Positions 25,005 through 37,718 of a DNA stretch of 64,000 nucleotides are shown here, in pieces; within the stretch, counting starts at the first letter, position 1; every line of letters starts with the position of its first letter. The stretch is from Stenopsyche tienmushanensis (taxonomy: Eukaryota; Arthropoda; Insecta; Trichoptera; Stenopsychidae). Location of the stretch: contig WACJ01000009.1 in the NCBI GenBank assembly GCA_008973525.1, positions 992,001 to 1,056,000 of the forward strand. The letters run 5' to 3'. The notes beneath the pieces were generated by a model, which worked only from the letters and a program-made list of their open reading frames with translations, had not been told where the DNA came from and searched no databases. The position numbers were made by a program, and so were the translations under genes.

Positions 25005-25620
25005 CGGGAGTACTATCGGAGGCCCTCCGTCACCCCCTCCACTATTCAGAAAGAGCACTCTTGCACATTGAAGCTCGGAGATAGACAGAGACAGAGAGAA
25101 CATAGCGCAGTTCGGGAGGCTGAGACGGAGAAATTCCTCGCCTGCATCGCATGATTGTATAGATTAAGCCCAAATTTATCGACTTGTAATGATTTCGATT
25201 TCAAGTATGTTGTTTGTTTACACAAAGAAATGACCGAATATTATGTGCTATCGACAATGTTTGTTTTTTTAACTGCTTGCCATTCTTCGCTGCATGTTGA
25301 ATGAGTCTTTATCCAATTATTATTTCCTTCTAAAGGAGGAGCAAATAAATCGATTTTTTGTGCATTGTTTATGTAAAAAAATGACGTGATCTTGTATGCT
25401 ATCATATGTTTATTTACAATTGACCCTGCCTCGAATTGAAGATTGTCTTACGCTGATATGAGTTGACAGAAAGTAATCGATGTAAAGCGATTATGACATC
25501 AACGACTTCATTGATTTTAAATTTGCTCACTAACAAAAATATTAAGTTAGATCTTCTTTTAGAAGCTGCCAAATCGTGAATACTCGAATAATCCAGGATT
25601 ATTTGAATCACAATTTAACA
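25005..25620 (-). repeat. Dispersed repeat R2, longest copy
   Basis: The reverse complement contains caatgaagtcgttgatg, cgattactttctgtcaac, a poly-CTGTCTC region (gtctcagcctcccgaactgc) and caatgtgcaagagtgctctt. It ends at taagggtt. Partners are 31205-31735, 43425-43720, 44005-44165 and 56741-56980. I cannot assign a class. The copy lies just inside one end of the pogo element. Confidence 0.65.
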
Positions 25621-25629
25621 ACTCGGCTA

Positions 25630-26735
25630 CATCTAGGGCATGTACAAAAACCGACATTCTTCAAAACCGGTTTTCAGTTTTCGAACAAATCCGGTTTCCA
25701 CCGGTTTTCGGTTTTAAGAAATATATGGAATATAAAATTAATCTAACGGATATATTAAAATTATTTGAATTTCATTCAATAATAAAAGCATTACACTGCC
25801 AATTTACATTTAAATTTATGACATTCAATCAAACATTTTTAAGCCAAATTTAAAATTATCGGAACAATCAATAATTATTAAAAAATATGTAGTTATTATT
25901 GCATAAAAAACAGCAATCAAAATATTCTATTATCGCTAATCTTCTTTAGGAGAAGTTATTGAAGAAAAAATCAAAAATATGTAATCTATTCTGCTTGATT
26001 TAGGAAAAACGTTTTGATTTTTTACCCTCATCTTTAATATTACTTAATTCTTCAATTATCTCACGTTAAGCACTTCTGCAAAATTTGTAAACTGATTCTA
26101 TCACCCGAGAATAGTTTTTAAGAAATTTTCAATACCGACTTGTTTTAGAAGAGAGGAGGGTCTTGGTCCAACTGTGGATGGTCCAAATCTGGCTGTGGTC
26201 ACCATTTTTGTTTCAGATATTTGATGAAAAAATGCGCAAAGATGCAGATCGTCGATGATCTTTTGCAGCTGAATATTTTTTTTGCAATGGTTACAACGCG
26301 CTTTTTCTTCTGGAACCTTCTTGAAATGTTTCCAAACTTTTTGTAGAACTCATTGATGCCTTAACAATTGATGGTTGATGTATCTCTTAACTTGTTCCTG
26401 CTGAATATCGAAGAAATTTTACATTTGGAAATTGCATTTTTTTGCGTTTATAATTATAAAGATAAGAATTAACCAAGAAAAAAGTTCAAAACTAAAAACT
26501 CTTCTTTGAAGAACCTTTTCATACATAGATCAACGTGTCGTCACGCCGAGTGCAAGAGCACGTGTTGTCTAGTGAACGAGTCAATATTATTCGTCCGTAA
26601 TTCTTAAATAATGAAAAATTATTTTTTATATTCAAAACCGGATTTTCATGATAAAAAATCGGTTTTCAAAGGTCACATTTTTTGCCTAAAACCCCGGTTT
26701 TTTAAAACAGGTGTTGTTAACTACTGTAATACTTC
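25630..26735 (-). mobile_element. hAT-like relic with BED zinc finger, nested in the pogo element
   Basis: The outer parts repeat aaaccggttttcggttt-like phrases near 25640-25715, and in reverse at 26620-26710. On the minus strand near 26330-26220 one frame reads VWKHFKKVPEEKARCNHCKK. This is the W-x-x-F...A-x-C-x-x-C start of a BED zinc finger, the DNA-binding domain of hAT transposases. The C-terminal dimerisation region was not found. Exact ends and target duplication are not certain. Confidence 0.6.
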
Positions 26736-26809
26736 CGACATAAGGTTCTATCACGTTACTGGAACTTACTACTGGTCTTTTCATATTTTTTTTGTAATAT
26801 TTTGAAGTT

Positions 26810-27480
26810 GTCACATCTAAAAAAATCCAACTATCTAATGTATTTTCTTGTGGAAGTTGATGATAGTTTCTTCATTATTTTCGTCTGCTACCAATAATCG
26901 TCGAAACATCTGATTTCTATATAAATGTTTGAATATTTCTGATCCATCGATCGTAAACAATTTTGGTATGAACTGCTTTTCATATCATAGTTTAAAAACT
27001 TCACCATTCAACCAGGTTTTTTTCTGTTGATCATATTCAACGAGAAGACTTTGGATATTTTTAAGCATCCAATGACAAACAGTGTCAATATTATGTCTGC
27101 CTGCTGCATTTATACACGTCATTATAGTAACACGTTCTTTACTAGTTTTGTACCCAGGTGAAACATTATCACATCTTGATGCTATAGGTATGTTGGGTAG
27201 TTTTTTTTCAATTCAAACCGATATCATTAACATTGTATATAAACTCTTCTTGGAATCCTTACTTTTCCATAAATAGCTTCAATGAATGTGTTTGCTGAAA
27301 GTATGTCAGCAGAAAGATTTTCCCTGTGAATTTAAAGTTCTCTGATACCATGTCGTCCTTCTGATATTAAAGAATGAGTTAACTTCATAATATATAATCC
27401 ATCACGTACGTGAGCAAAAGTGGGCACAATTTTTCACGTGCCAATCAGTAAATTATATATTTTTTAAACAATCCATATAA
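26810..27480 (-). pseudogene. Pogo/Tigger transposase relic (DDE_1)
   Basis: The minus strand reads RHGIRELXIHRENLSAD near 27340, the end of the CENP-B-type helix-turn-helix. ILSANTFIEAIYGK follows near 27280. GYKTSKERVTIMTCINAAGR lies near 27155, the start of the DDE_1 domain. QQKKTWLNGEVFK lies near 27020, then EKQFIPKL. The first catalytic aspartate region (the usual DETGL) is scrambled, and several stops interrupt the frame. It is the transposase of the 24830-27510 element. Confidence 0.75.
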
Positions 27481-27510
27481 TCAAAAATCCGGATAATCGA
27501 GGTTCTATTA

Positions 27511-28578
27511 TTTCTATTCGTTATTTAAATAACTAAGAAAAATTGGTTTGATAAGTTTTCTAATGTATGTATATAAGAATAAAAACATCCCTTATGAAGG
27601 ATTTTCCTTGATCTTCAAATAAGATTTTCCACCATCGCAAACTTTGATGAATTATTAATGGCACTCATAAGTCTCATCAACTTCACGGACTAGACTTGAG
27701 CATTATTTTTATTTTAATATCTAAACTAAACAAACACAGGTGTGTTTACTATGAGACTTAACTAAAGGTTAAGATTAAAAGCACCTAACTTGAGAAACCG
27801 CTTACGATCGTAAGCCGCTTAGTGTTAAAAATGGATAATGTATCAAGGCATTAAAAGGCGAAGGGTGCCCCTCTACACTTAGAGACTCTTTCCATTTTGA
27901 AAATGCGGCTTGACATTTTTTTTTAAATATAAATAAACTTTCAAATGACCCATTTTAAAATTAAACAATTTAAATGCAAAACTTTCACCATTATGGGGTG
28001 GTTATTCCGTAGGTGCGGCATGCAGGGGTCGCAATCAAATAGAATTTGGCCCGGTGCGAATTGATCGGCCGTTTAATTAAGCCTGTGTCAATAAAATCCC
28101 ATGTCCTAGGACCGTCGCAAAACCTTCGATATGAGACAGGCTTAAAATTCAAATTTACAAAATTTAAAACTCGTTAAATTTATCGACAGGGTCGACATCG
28201 TTCAGAGCCGATTACTGATGACATATTTTGACGGGAATATCGCTGCCAGCATGCCTTTTTTATGGGGAAATTATATTTGTATAAAGGGGGGGGTGGTCAC
28301 GTTTTAAATTTTTAAATGGTCAATTTCGCACCAAACGATATTTAAAATCATGAAAGTCTGAAATTGCTCCGTAACAGAAATCCATAATGAAAATAATATT
28401 TTGATCATGTGATGCAAGATAGAACATAAAATAGATTTTTCATTAAATATGTATATTGTTTGGTGGAAAGAAATATATAGTTTAAGTCTATAGAAATTGC
28501 ATTAGAAATAAAATCGATCGATTGACTTATGTCTATCTATAAAAGCCACAGAAGTACAAAAAACATAAATCTTTAATA
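27511..28578. other. Non-coding; nothing recognised
   Basis: AT-rich sequence with a less AT-rich patch at 28000-28240 and a G run at 28279-28286. No domain, RNA or repeat partner seen. Confidence 0.4.
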
Positions 28579-29057
28579 AGCGTTTAACCTTTTTTTGTGC
28601 GGTAGATGCGTTCCGCAAAAAATCGCACAAAAAAAGTTATGACTTACAGAGAAAAAGTTAAGATGCATTCCATAAATTTAAAAAACCGCATAACTTTGAA
28701 TCAGCTGTATAAAATATATCCAAAATCGCACAAAAAAAGTTAATTATTTTAATTTTCATCTATGTAACTAAAAAAATCATTAAATGGCAACTGTTCAAAA
28801 AAATTCAAGATTTTTTGAAGATTTCATTTTTTGGCCTTATTTTGTGAGTTTTAATTTTTTTTTAAATAGTTAAAAATAAATTTTGACATATATGTAGTTT
28901 CGAGAAAAACGCGAGAAAAACATTTCATTAACAATAAAATATATATAACTCCGTTAGTGGTTGAGATGTTGGAAATTCCTTTAAAAAATTTGCTTAAAAA
29001 AACAACATATCTTTGAAATCGCACAAAAAAAATGTCGCACAAAAAGAAGTTTTAGTG
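28579..29057. repeat. TA-flanked MITE of the CGCACAAAAA family, copy B
   Basis: TA lies at 28577-28578 and 29058-29059. The left end (tttttttgtgcggtagatgc followed by cgcacaaaaaaag) folds back on itself as a hairpin. The right end has two cgcacaaaaa phrases and closes with gttttagtg. It also contains atcgcataactttgaatc-like phrases shared with copies A, C and D. At 479 bp it is the shortest copy. Confidence 0.75.
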
Positions 29058-29059
29058 TA

Positions 29060-30541
29060 CAGATCATGTTCAGATTTGAGAATTCTTAAAGTAAATATGC
29101 TTCAAAGATCACCGAATCTACCGACATCTTAAAAGGCTTATCAACGTGATTTTCAAAAAATATCAAAATTTATATCAAAAGCATATGTCTACCAGCCATG
29201 AATTATTCAAACAATGAAACATGTTCTTAAAAAAAAATATTTTGTAAAATATACAACTTATTTCCTCTAACTAGGATTCAAAGAATGGCTTAAAAGCTTA
29301 GTTACAGTCGGTTACAAAATACTTGAATTACGCCTTTTTAATAAGAGCTTGGATAATCAAAATTTTAATTATAATTTCATATTATGATATATTTGACATG
29401 TTTAGTCTTTTGGTTACATTTAAACAATGTTAATTGATTGATTTAATACGATAATTACATTGAAAATGAAACTAATAATAGCGTAATTTTCCGGTATGTA
29501 TTTTTCACGAATTTTCGAAGCATTTTTTGCCGCTTTCAAAGGAATTAATATATCCTAAATGCTTTAAAAAGCCGGACAAAGGATGAAGCTTTTAAACTAG
29601 AATCCTCATGTTTTATTTGCGCTCGACTATACATATCAAAACATATACCCTGTCCGGCCATTTCAAGCTTTGAAACCCCCAGTGTCCACCCCAATTAGTT
29701 TATATAGTACATCTTTCCCCAGATAATAATAAAAAATCTACTCACTTTTCCCAGCCGAGCGTCCAGCACGAATTTCAAGCATTAAAAAAGCATGTTCCAC
29801 AACCGCCGCAATATCTGCAAAAAGACAACGAGCCATAAGCGATCTTCGAACTTTCCGAAAAACCAAAAATAGTCGTCCTCGTTTATCAGTTTTATGTGAG
29901 ATATTCTAATGTATCTCCGTGTGATTTAGTGTCGCCCAACTTGCCATTAAGCACAAAGCTCCGTATTATTTAGCGCCCACATGTTGATATCGAAGCTCTA
30001 ATATTTAGTGCTATTCACTTAAAATGTAGATAATAAATATTATGAGGCAACCGCTTCATCATGGACTACATACAATGGAGTCCCGATCCATATCGAATAC
30101 CTGCTTTTTTTATGCCCGTCGCAAATTCCATGTCGATATTTATATGGCTCGGGGAATGGTGCAATTTCGAGTGCAACGTGAACCGCGAACTTTAATTACA
30201 ATCCATTATTTTGATCACGGTGGTAATGTAACAACTCAATTTGTGAGATTGTGAAATAGTGACTGATTCCCCAATGATCATGTTTACGTATCATCCCGAA
30301 GTATATTTCGCTATAATTTCTCAATTTAGAACTATCCTCGTTTTATTTTTATCTTTTTGATTGATCAGATTCAATATTAAACCACGAAATTATTCATAAA
30401 CTTAAATCAAAGGCAAAGGGCTTGTTTATATATTAATGAAATAAAAATCGAGAAGTATTAATACAAGCGGCTAAACTTGTAACTCAATCTTCTTCAATTC
30501 AAATCTGGTGTGGATGGCGACCACATTTTTACAAACTTAAA
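29060..30541. other. Non-coding; less AT-rich islands
   Basis: The stretch 29490-30260 is unique and less AT-rich. A 70-residue frame at 30042-30254 has no domain. No gene, RNA or element recognised. Confidence 0.4.
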
Positions 30542-30785
30542 TCTAATACATAACAAATAATCTCTTTATTCGTATGTAATGCGCTGCCATACCGTTCATC
30601 AGATTGCTATAAAACTTCGTCCACTTTTTTCTAAAAATTCCGCGAGTAGCATAGGCATAGTTTAATATATAAAAATCAATGTTTGTTTGTCCGTATTTAA
30701 TGCTCTTCCATACCGTTCATCTGATTGCGATAAAACTTTGTCAACGTACTGTTTATACTTACGGAAATAACATAAGCGCAGTAAA
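30542..30785 (+). repeat. Second tandem pair of the 120-bp Helitron-like unit
   Basis: Units start at 30542 and 30661 (period 119), with the same internal phrases as at 9973-10235: gcgctgccataccgttcat, gattgc-ataaaact, and gcgagtagcataggcatag just before the second unit. The pairwise arrangement in two separate loci means the doubled form itself has been copied. Confidence 0.55.
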
Positions 30786-31204
30786 AATATTGTATGGGTG
30801 CACCATGTTGGCGCATATTGGTCTGGTGAAATGAATTTTGGGCTGCGGAAACGGGTGGAGAAAGAATGCGTGCGTAATACGGTGGTTAAGTCGATCTTCG
30901 AGAAGAGAACGAGTGTACATATGCTCTTGGATCCCAGCTCTTCGGCTCGCGCTACACGTGACCTGAAGCAATAAACCACGTACTGCATTTATTTTCAAAT
31001 TATTAAGCGCTTATGGCATAAAAATCATGTCAAAATGGTTGGCAGTGAGGACATAGAATGAATTGTTAAAAAATAGCCACTCCAAAAATAAATTTAAAAA
31101 TTAGAAACTAATGGAAAATAATTTAGATAATATTCTTTATTCTAAAAAAAAATCACTTGGCATATTGATCAAAATGATCAAAAATTACATTTTTTTACCT
31201 TAGT

Positions 31205-31735
31205 TTAAAATCGATGAAGTCGTTGATGCCATAATCGCTTTACACCGATTACTTTCTGTCAGCTCCTATTAGCGTAAAACAATCTTCAATTCGAGGCAGA
31301 GGCAATTTTAAATAAGCACTGTTGATAGCGTACAAGAACACGTCATTTTTTTAATATAAAAATACACAAGAAATCGATTCATTTGCTCCTACTTTAGAAG
31401 GAAATGATAATCGGACAAAGTCTCATTCAACAAGCAGCGACGAACAGAAAGCAATTAAATAAATAAACACTGTCGATAGCACACAATATTTTGTAATATC
31501 TTTGCGTAAACAAATAACAAACTTAAAATCGAAATCATTATTAGTCGATAAATTTGGGCTAACAATCTATACAATCGTGCGATGTATGCGGGGAAACTCT
31601 CCATCTCTGTCTCCCGAACTGCGCTACGTCTGTCTCTGTCTGTTTCCGAGCTCAATGTGCAAGAGTGCTCTTTCTTAAAAGTGGAAGGGGGGTGCCAGGC
31701 CCTGGCACAGTACTCCTTTAAGGGTTATTTTTTAC
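31205..31735 (+). repeat. Dispersed repeat R2, copy 2
   Basis: It runs from aaatcgatgaagtcgttgat to ctttaagggtt. It matches the reverse complement of 25005-25560 over its length, including cgtgcgatgtatgcggg and caatgtgcaagagtgctctt. Stops occur throughout, with no transposase signature. Confidence 0.65.
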
Positions 31736-32244
31736 AATTTTTTTTCATAGTAAATACACTGTATAATAAAATGAATCTTTTTGTAGTTTAATAAAAAAAT
31801 CGTAAAAAATATATATTATATCATTTTTAAACATCAAAATGTCAAGTCAAAAAAAATGCAAATCCACAGCGTTCATATATATTTTTTTCATTCAGACTTA
31901 CCTGAAACAAAAAGTTAATCGGTATAGATATCACTATCATATAACACCCAATTAATACTTATTTAAAAGTAACAAAATGGCGTTTATTTGAAAAATGTTT
32001 TGAAAAAACACCTTTTTTGTGGATGTTTTTAAATGTAAAATGTAAGATAAAATACATATTTTAACCTGATTTTGCGAAATATCATAGCTATACATGTGTA
32101 AAATAAGCTTGTAAATTTTCAGACCAATCTGCGACTTGGTTTTTCGAAATTTTTTTCAACACCACATACAAAAATTTCGTTTAAAAGAAAAACGCGCTTA
32201 AAGTTTTAAGTACTTAAAAATTGTTGAAAAAGAGAACATAGTAC
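31736..32244. other. Non-coding AT-rich sequence
   Basis: No gene or repeat recognised. It could be the 3' part of the element that carries the Mutator-like relic just to the right. Confidence 0.35.
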
Positions 32245-32590
32245 TAATCAGCGATTATAGCTCCATAAAGCAATCCTTCAGCTATCTCAATCTCAAGCTG
32301 TTCTAGCTTTTTTAGAAGATTCGGGACCTCAAAATAAGTTCAAATCAAGTTGAAACTCTCATTGTTATTTTGGGTATTTGAACCAAGGCATCTTTTCAGT
32401 AAATCATCAGACGATAATTCTTCGTAAATGCAGCTTAAGAATTTTTAAACTTCTTCGTCGAGAGCGGAAGGATACTTGTACAAAGATAACAATTTTATAG
32501 TTGCATGTTTCTGCCATTCACACCAAGAATCTGCGCCTTCTGGACAGTGTGAATGCTGAAATTTTATGATAATATTTGGGGCAAATAGCA
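32245..32590 (-). pseudogene. Mutator-like transposase relic
   Basis: One minus-strand frame reads HSHCPEGADSWCEWQKHATI then YKYPSALDEEV. After a stop it reads IYEELSSDDLLKRCLGSNTQ and NNNESFN. The pattern HCP-x-G-x-DSWC...L-x-RCL-x-x-x-TQN-x-NES-x-N is that of the Mutator-like transposase domain found in many animal genomes. Two stops and loss of the other domain parts show it is dead. No terminal repeats were located. Confidence 0.7.
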
Positions 32591-34634
32591 TTTTTAAATT
32601 TCTAATTAAATAAAATACGTTATTATATTATAATTTATTAGAACCATTCCCTTTATTACGTTAACGTGTACGTGTATAATAATAGCCAGAATTTAACGTA
32701 ATCAATAAGCCAAATATGATTGGCCATTATATATTATATAAGATATTTCATATGTGTTAATGTTAATATTCAACAGTATAATTCTTAGGCGTTTATTGAC
32801 TCAGAATCAATTTATTGGTTCTGTGTGAAAATATGTTTTTGAATGTAATATTCGCAATAAAAAATAATTTTACCCTGATGAAGCAAATGTACATGCCAAT
32901 CAGAAAATAGCATAAAAATTCAGATAACCTAAATTTAAAAAAAGCATAATTTTCGTCACTAGTTTTTAATGATCCATTGGAGATCTTTCATTCATGATTT
33001 CAGCCTGAAAGACCGCATCCAATTAAAATGTAACAAGCGTTTCGCGATCTAGCGAAACAACATAAATTCGTCATTCATTTTTTCATTAGGCGTAATTCAT
33101 AGCTCCCCTTAGCGAAATGCATTTTTAATGACCGTAATTGCCTCCGACAATCGGGAATTCCCGTCATACTTAACTATCAAAAGGAGATTATGACTGTGAC
33201 AGTAGACGGGGTGGGTCACGATTTTTTCCTCAATTTCGTTTCGCAGCATCCCTCTGTCCAAAGCGAAGCCATCAATCCTCCCAATAACATGGCGTATGAT
33301 TTAAACAGGAGTCGTCCAGAATACAGAGAGGGTCATTAGTGCACCTAGGGCGGGCACAACACACCAATTAGCCCACAAAAAATATTAATTGGACTGATTT
33401 GAATGTATAACAGGTTTTTTGTCCACTCGCGTGATTGCCTTGCGAATCCCGCCGCGTGTTAATGTTATAATAACACAATTACCGGAACGGCCGTCCGCTT
33501 CCTGCCAAAACTCAATGAGCCCTATTTTTAAGGCTCTCCGCTTTTTTTTTCATTTTTGTTCATATGAAGCGCTTTCTTATCTGGAAAGCCTCTGATCTTT
33601 ATAAGGGTTGCATGTGATATTTTTGTAAGCAACATTAGAAATTGAGGAGATGAATGAAATTGAAGTATATATTTTGATTACCAAAAGTCAAGTGGCTTCA
33701 AAAAAGTATTCATATTTAGCAGAATAATTTAATGCTACTTATCTCAGAAGAAAAAATCAGAATCAGATCTAAAAGTATGATGATCCTGATCCTTTTTATA
33801 CATGTAAATGAGGATCACCCAATGGTTTTAGCACGGTCAAGATCTTTTTCATTAACATAACATCATAAAAAATGGACATTTCAGCGCAAAATGCTTCGAT
33901 TTGAGTTTAAACTAATTTAAATTTTCGCTTTTCGAATACGATCAATCTCATGCTAAACCCTTCCACCAATATTGACAGTATTTTAACCGGCAAATTTTGA
34001 CAGCCCGACATCCATTTCCAATTACATGTCAATCGCCACCGTACACGTGATTCGACGTCGTCAGAATTTACTAAATTACTGGCAAGCGAAAAATTCGCTC
34101 CGCATTTTATTTATTCCATCATAATAAATATTCGACAAGGAGTTTCTTTTGCAACTTCGATAACAACATAGATCGTGTGTGTGCGGGGCAAGAAAAGTGT
34201 GCCTCTTTTTTCGGGACCATTTTTCCGATATAGAGTGATAGATAGACCCTGGGGTGCCATAAATCTCTTCGATTTGTGTACGAAATCTACGAGTTGACCT
34301 TTCTAAAGCCAATTCTTGCGAGTCCGATCGTCATTAACTTTTATTTAGGACGCTTATCTCTACAACAAAAGATTATACCGATGCACGATTTTCCCCAACC
34401 CCTCCAATCGTTAAATAATCGCTTATACAGAGCTTCATAATTGCTACAATTTATTATCATACATTTCCCATTAACCTTAATAAATACGATACAAATAAAA
34501 TATTTTTAAATATATTAAAATATTTATACCCTAAGACATTTGCTTAGAAGAGGATTGCTCAACCTTTTGTGATTTAGTGCTATTATTTATTATTTTTTTT
34601 ATTCATACTATCCCATGTAATTTAGCAATGTTGC
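32591..34634. other. Non-coding; less AT-rich islands 33000-33560 and 33930-34440
   Basis: The two islands are unique in the window. Short frames on both strands have no domains. Candidate conserved non-coding DNA. Nothing else recognised. Confidence 0.4.
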
Positions 34635-34866
34635 AATCTGAGCAGATTTAATTCGCCAGATTAATAGCGACATCTTCCGTCTCTCTTCAGGTGCAATGTG
34701 TTATTTTAACAGCGCCATCTCTTGTGGCCCTACGGAAACATTGCACCTGCCATACCGACGCATCAGAAGCGACTTTGCCGGTTGGGTAGTGAAGCGCAGG
34801 AGACGGGAGTCGGAGAAGTCGTCGGTTAGCCTTGACTGCGGGAAGTCGTCCCTCCTGCAGCCAGAT
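34635..34866 (+). repeat. LTR fragment of the 42787 family
   Basis: It starts at aatctgagcagatttaattc and runs through ttaatagcgacatcttccgt, caggtgcaatgtgttatttt and cagcgccatctcttgtggcc to ccctcctgcagccagat. Both outer ends of the LTR are missing. It is one of four members in the window. Confidence 0.75.
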
Positions 34867-36327
34867 ATCCTCAGATATCCAAATATTATTGTCATCAATC
34901 ATGGCATTGTACATTTTCCTTCGTAAAACCAAGGGAAGCCATTAAATTTGAATCGCATCATGAAATCGAAAATATATGTTAGAAATTAAAAATTTAGCAG
35001 CCAATGCTACTGAAGCTAATGGAGATTATTTTGATTGAATTTATTGTTTTGTTAAAGCTACAACGTTTTAATTCTCACCTACAAATTCCGAACGATCATA
35101 TGACATATCCTAATTTTTGAATTGTTATTCTCTTATCCATTTTAAAAAAATTGGATAAGTCGATTTACTTTCGTCAATTGAGACCTTCGTGTCGTAATCA
35201 TAACAGTGGTAAAAAGTAAGTGCTTTCTTAAATGAGTAGTAAATAGTTTTTACAGGATTCTGAATATCACAAAAGCCACTTTCACTTTAAAAGAGTGCAA
35301 TTATAAGGTTTTACGAGGCAACTAAGTTGTAGACATTAATGCGTAGGGGAAATATCAAGCCTAATAAAAGCCTGACATAAAACAAAAAGAGTGGTGGCTT
35401 ACACTGCGAACGAGTTCACTTTTACAGGGCCACGATCTTTTGGGAACATTATCCGATCTTGCGGAAAGGGTTGCGATAAAAGAACTCCTTTTTACATCGC
35501 GAAGGAATGATTGGATGATCATTTGCCATTCAAATGAAACAGTTTTATTACGTCTTGGTGACGATGGGCGGCGCTAAAGGGAGGGCCTCCGTAAGGGTTT
35601 TCAAGGGTGGAGGGCCCCATGCGACAATAGCGTCTTGGATATAAAACCCAAATGAGCTCGGTAACATCCCCGAACGCACCGGGGGACAAATGAAAGAAGG
35701 CTTGCTTGTTCAAATTTACACTGCGCATTACAACAGAATGATATTGGAGCACCACTGATTGCGTCCTGGGCTCAATCAAAGACTTCAATGGATAAACTTG
35801 GGTTTTAATATAGATATTCATTACGATTCTCTTTTCTGGATCGAAGCCCTGCCGGGGCTTGGATTTAAAAAATCGGGTGGTTTACCCTTTGTCGGGGCTA
35901 ATTTATACATCGGCTCATTGTCGTGACGAAATTGCTTATTTCGCTAGATGAAAGTAATATTGTTCAGGAAAGTGCTCATGTTGAAGAATTTCACAATTGA
36001 ACTGACAAAAGTAACAACTTTGCTTAACAATTCGGGACGATAACAACGTTCTGTGGAGCCAAAGGAAAACTTCTTTTTAGAAGCGCAAAACTGTCTGCCT
36101 TGAAGTAATAGTGTTTGCGAGAAATTTGGATTTCTACTATCGCTTTCAAAGAAAATTTATCATTCGGCAAAACTTTTTAACGATGCTTTTCTCCTGTTTA
36201 CGATACCCCAAATGAATTTCTCTAATAAATAAACCGAAGAGGGAGATGCCTCTATTATAAATAGACCATTGAGGGTGGTTATTTAATCTATAATTATATT
36301 TTAAATACATTTTCATTAACAAATATA
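34867..36327. other. Non-coding; nothing recognised
   Basis: The part at 35380-36230 is somewhat less AT-rich, with frames but no domain (a 100-residue minus frame at 35519-35821 is not recognisable). No repeat partner seen. Confidence 0.4.
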
Positions 36328-37640
36328 TTAGACTATCCCGAAAGAAATCAATTTTTTTTACTAATTAAAACTTTATTTTTTTCATTTCTTCACAAAAATC
36401 AATATAAGATATATTTTTTTATACTGTCAACAACTAATACGAATCCAAATGAACTTTGATTTCATCTACTTTTTTATATTTCTCTCTTAATTAATGTTCT
36501 AAAGATCAAAATCGATAAGAATCAGAAGTTACTAAATTTGGCAAATATGGAGATTGTAGTTGAATAAACTAAAAATTATTTTTACATAATTGAGTCTGAC
36601 TTTGTTTGACTCTTGTTGACAATAAACTTCCACATTTATCGTTTTGCTAGGCTTAAGAATATTATAATAAATCACTATAACGCATAAAAGAACTTTCAGA
36701 AGTATCAATCTTGGTTTGGACGTTGAAACTGTGATTTGTTTCTTAGAAACCCACTATTTTAAACGATCCATCTTTCATCTCTAGTGATGATTTTTGAAAA
36801 AAGCCAACCTGTTCACTTTACCAATGCGTTTTAGTAAAACTTGGACAATTGATGTTGAAGATAAGAATGTTTATAATAATTCTTCAATCGATTAAGAAGA
36901 TAAAAATGACGAATAAATAAGATTCAAATTACAGAGATTCAAACAAGAGCATGCGAAAATAATGGATTTAATTCGGGAGTACCTAATATTTATTTGTCTT
37001 GAAAAACCAAACAAGTGCAAAACAACATTTTTTTAAATAAAAATTATAAATGAAAGTTGAAACGTGTACGGTGATTCATACTAAATTAATATACAACAAT
37101 TTCACATGCTGAATTTTAGAACAATCCTTAACACATAGCCAATTATTCCAAATATTAATTTTATGAAGAGATATTTAAAATCGATAATAACGAACAAAGG
37201 TGGAGTTATTTTAAGGCAGCTGAAAATGATATCCAAGTAAACATACTCGAATTAAGTCCTTGAATTATCTTATAAAAAATAATATTTGAAATATTGTGTA
37301 AAGTTTGCGACGAAGAGAATGTCCTCTAATACAATTGATTTAATTCTGCTGATATTTTTTGAATATTCTACATATTCTAATTATTTCTTCTCTGTTTAAA
37401 AAAAGTACAAAAAATGCTCCTAATATGATTTCCCCCCTTAATTGTGGCTTTTACTCTATAATTTTTTTAAGAACGTCATTATCAAAATTAACAGGACGTC
37501 CTGAACGGCGTTTGAATTTTTCAAACCATATTTGAGCAGTCTTTACACTGATGTTCACAATGTACACTATTCATTTTGATCAGATATGGCAGATTTGCCA
37601 CATCAAAATAAAAAAAAAAATAACATAGCACGTTTGTATT
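36328..37640 (-). mobile_element. Eroded mariner, separate family
   Basis: The left end TTAGACTATCCCGAAAGAAA follows a TA. On the minus strand, TAQIWFEKFKRRSGRPVNFD near 37540-37480 is the linker/helix-turn-helix region. SDSYRF, LEH-LREKYKKVDEIKVHLD and SY near 36530-36440 are the third-aspartate and C-terminal parts. The middle is unreadable, and the far terminal repeat was not found, so the right limit is approximate. Confidence 0.6.
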
Positions 37641-37718
37641 GATTATCGATATTAATTTTCTATGGGTACTAATATGCTTCTAATGTTTACAAAAATTGGT
37701 GACAGACTAACTAATATA

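Larger units (their letters stand above)
24830..27510 (-). mobile_element. Pogo/Tigger element with nested insertions
   Basis: The left end CAGTAGAATTTCAATTATCC (24830-24849) and the right end TCCGGATAATCGAGGTTCTA (27488-27507) are imperfect inverted copies. They resemble the known pogo-type terminus CAGTAGAACCTCGATTATCC. The minus strand carries pieces of a DDE_1 transposase at 26810-27480. Inside are a hAT-like relic (about 25630-26735) and a copy of a dispersed repeat (about 25005-25620). The element is therefore older than its inserts, or the repeat may be its own 3' part. Total span is about 2.7 kb. Confidence 0.8.
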
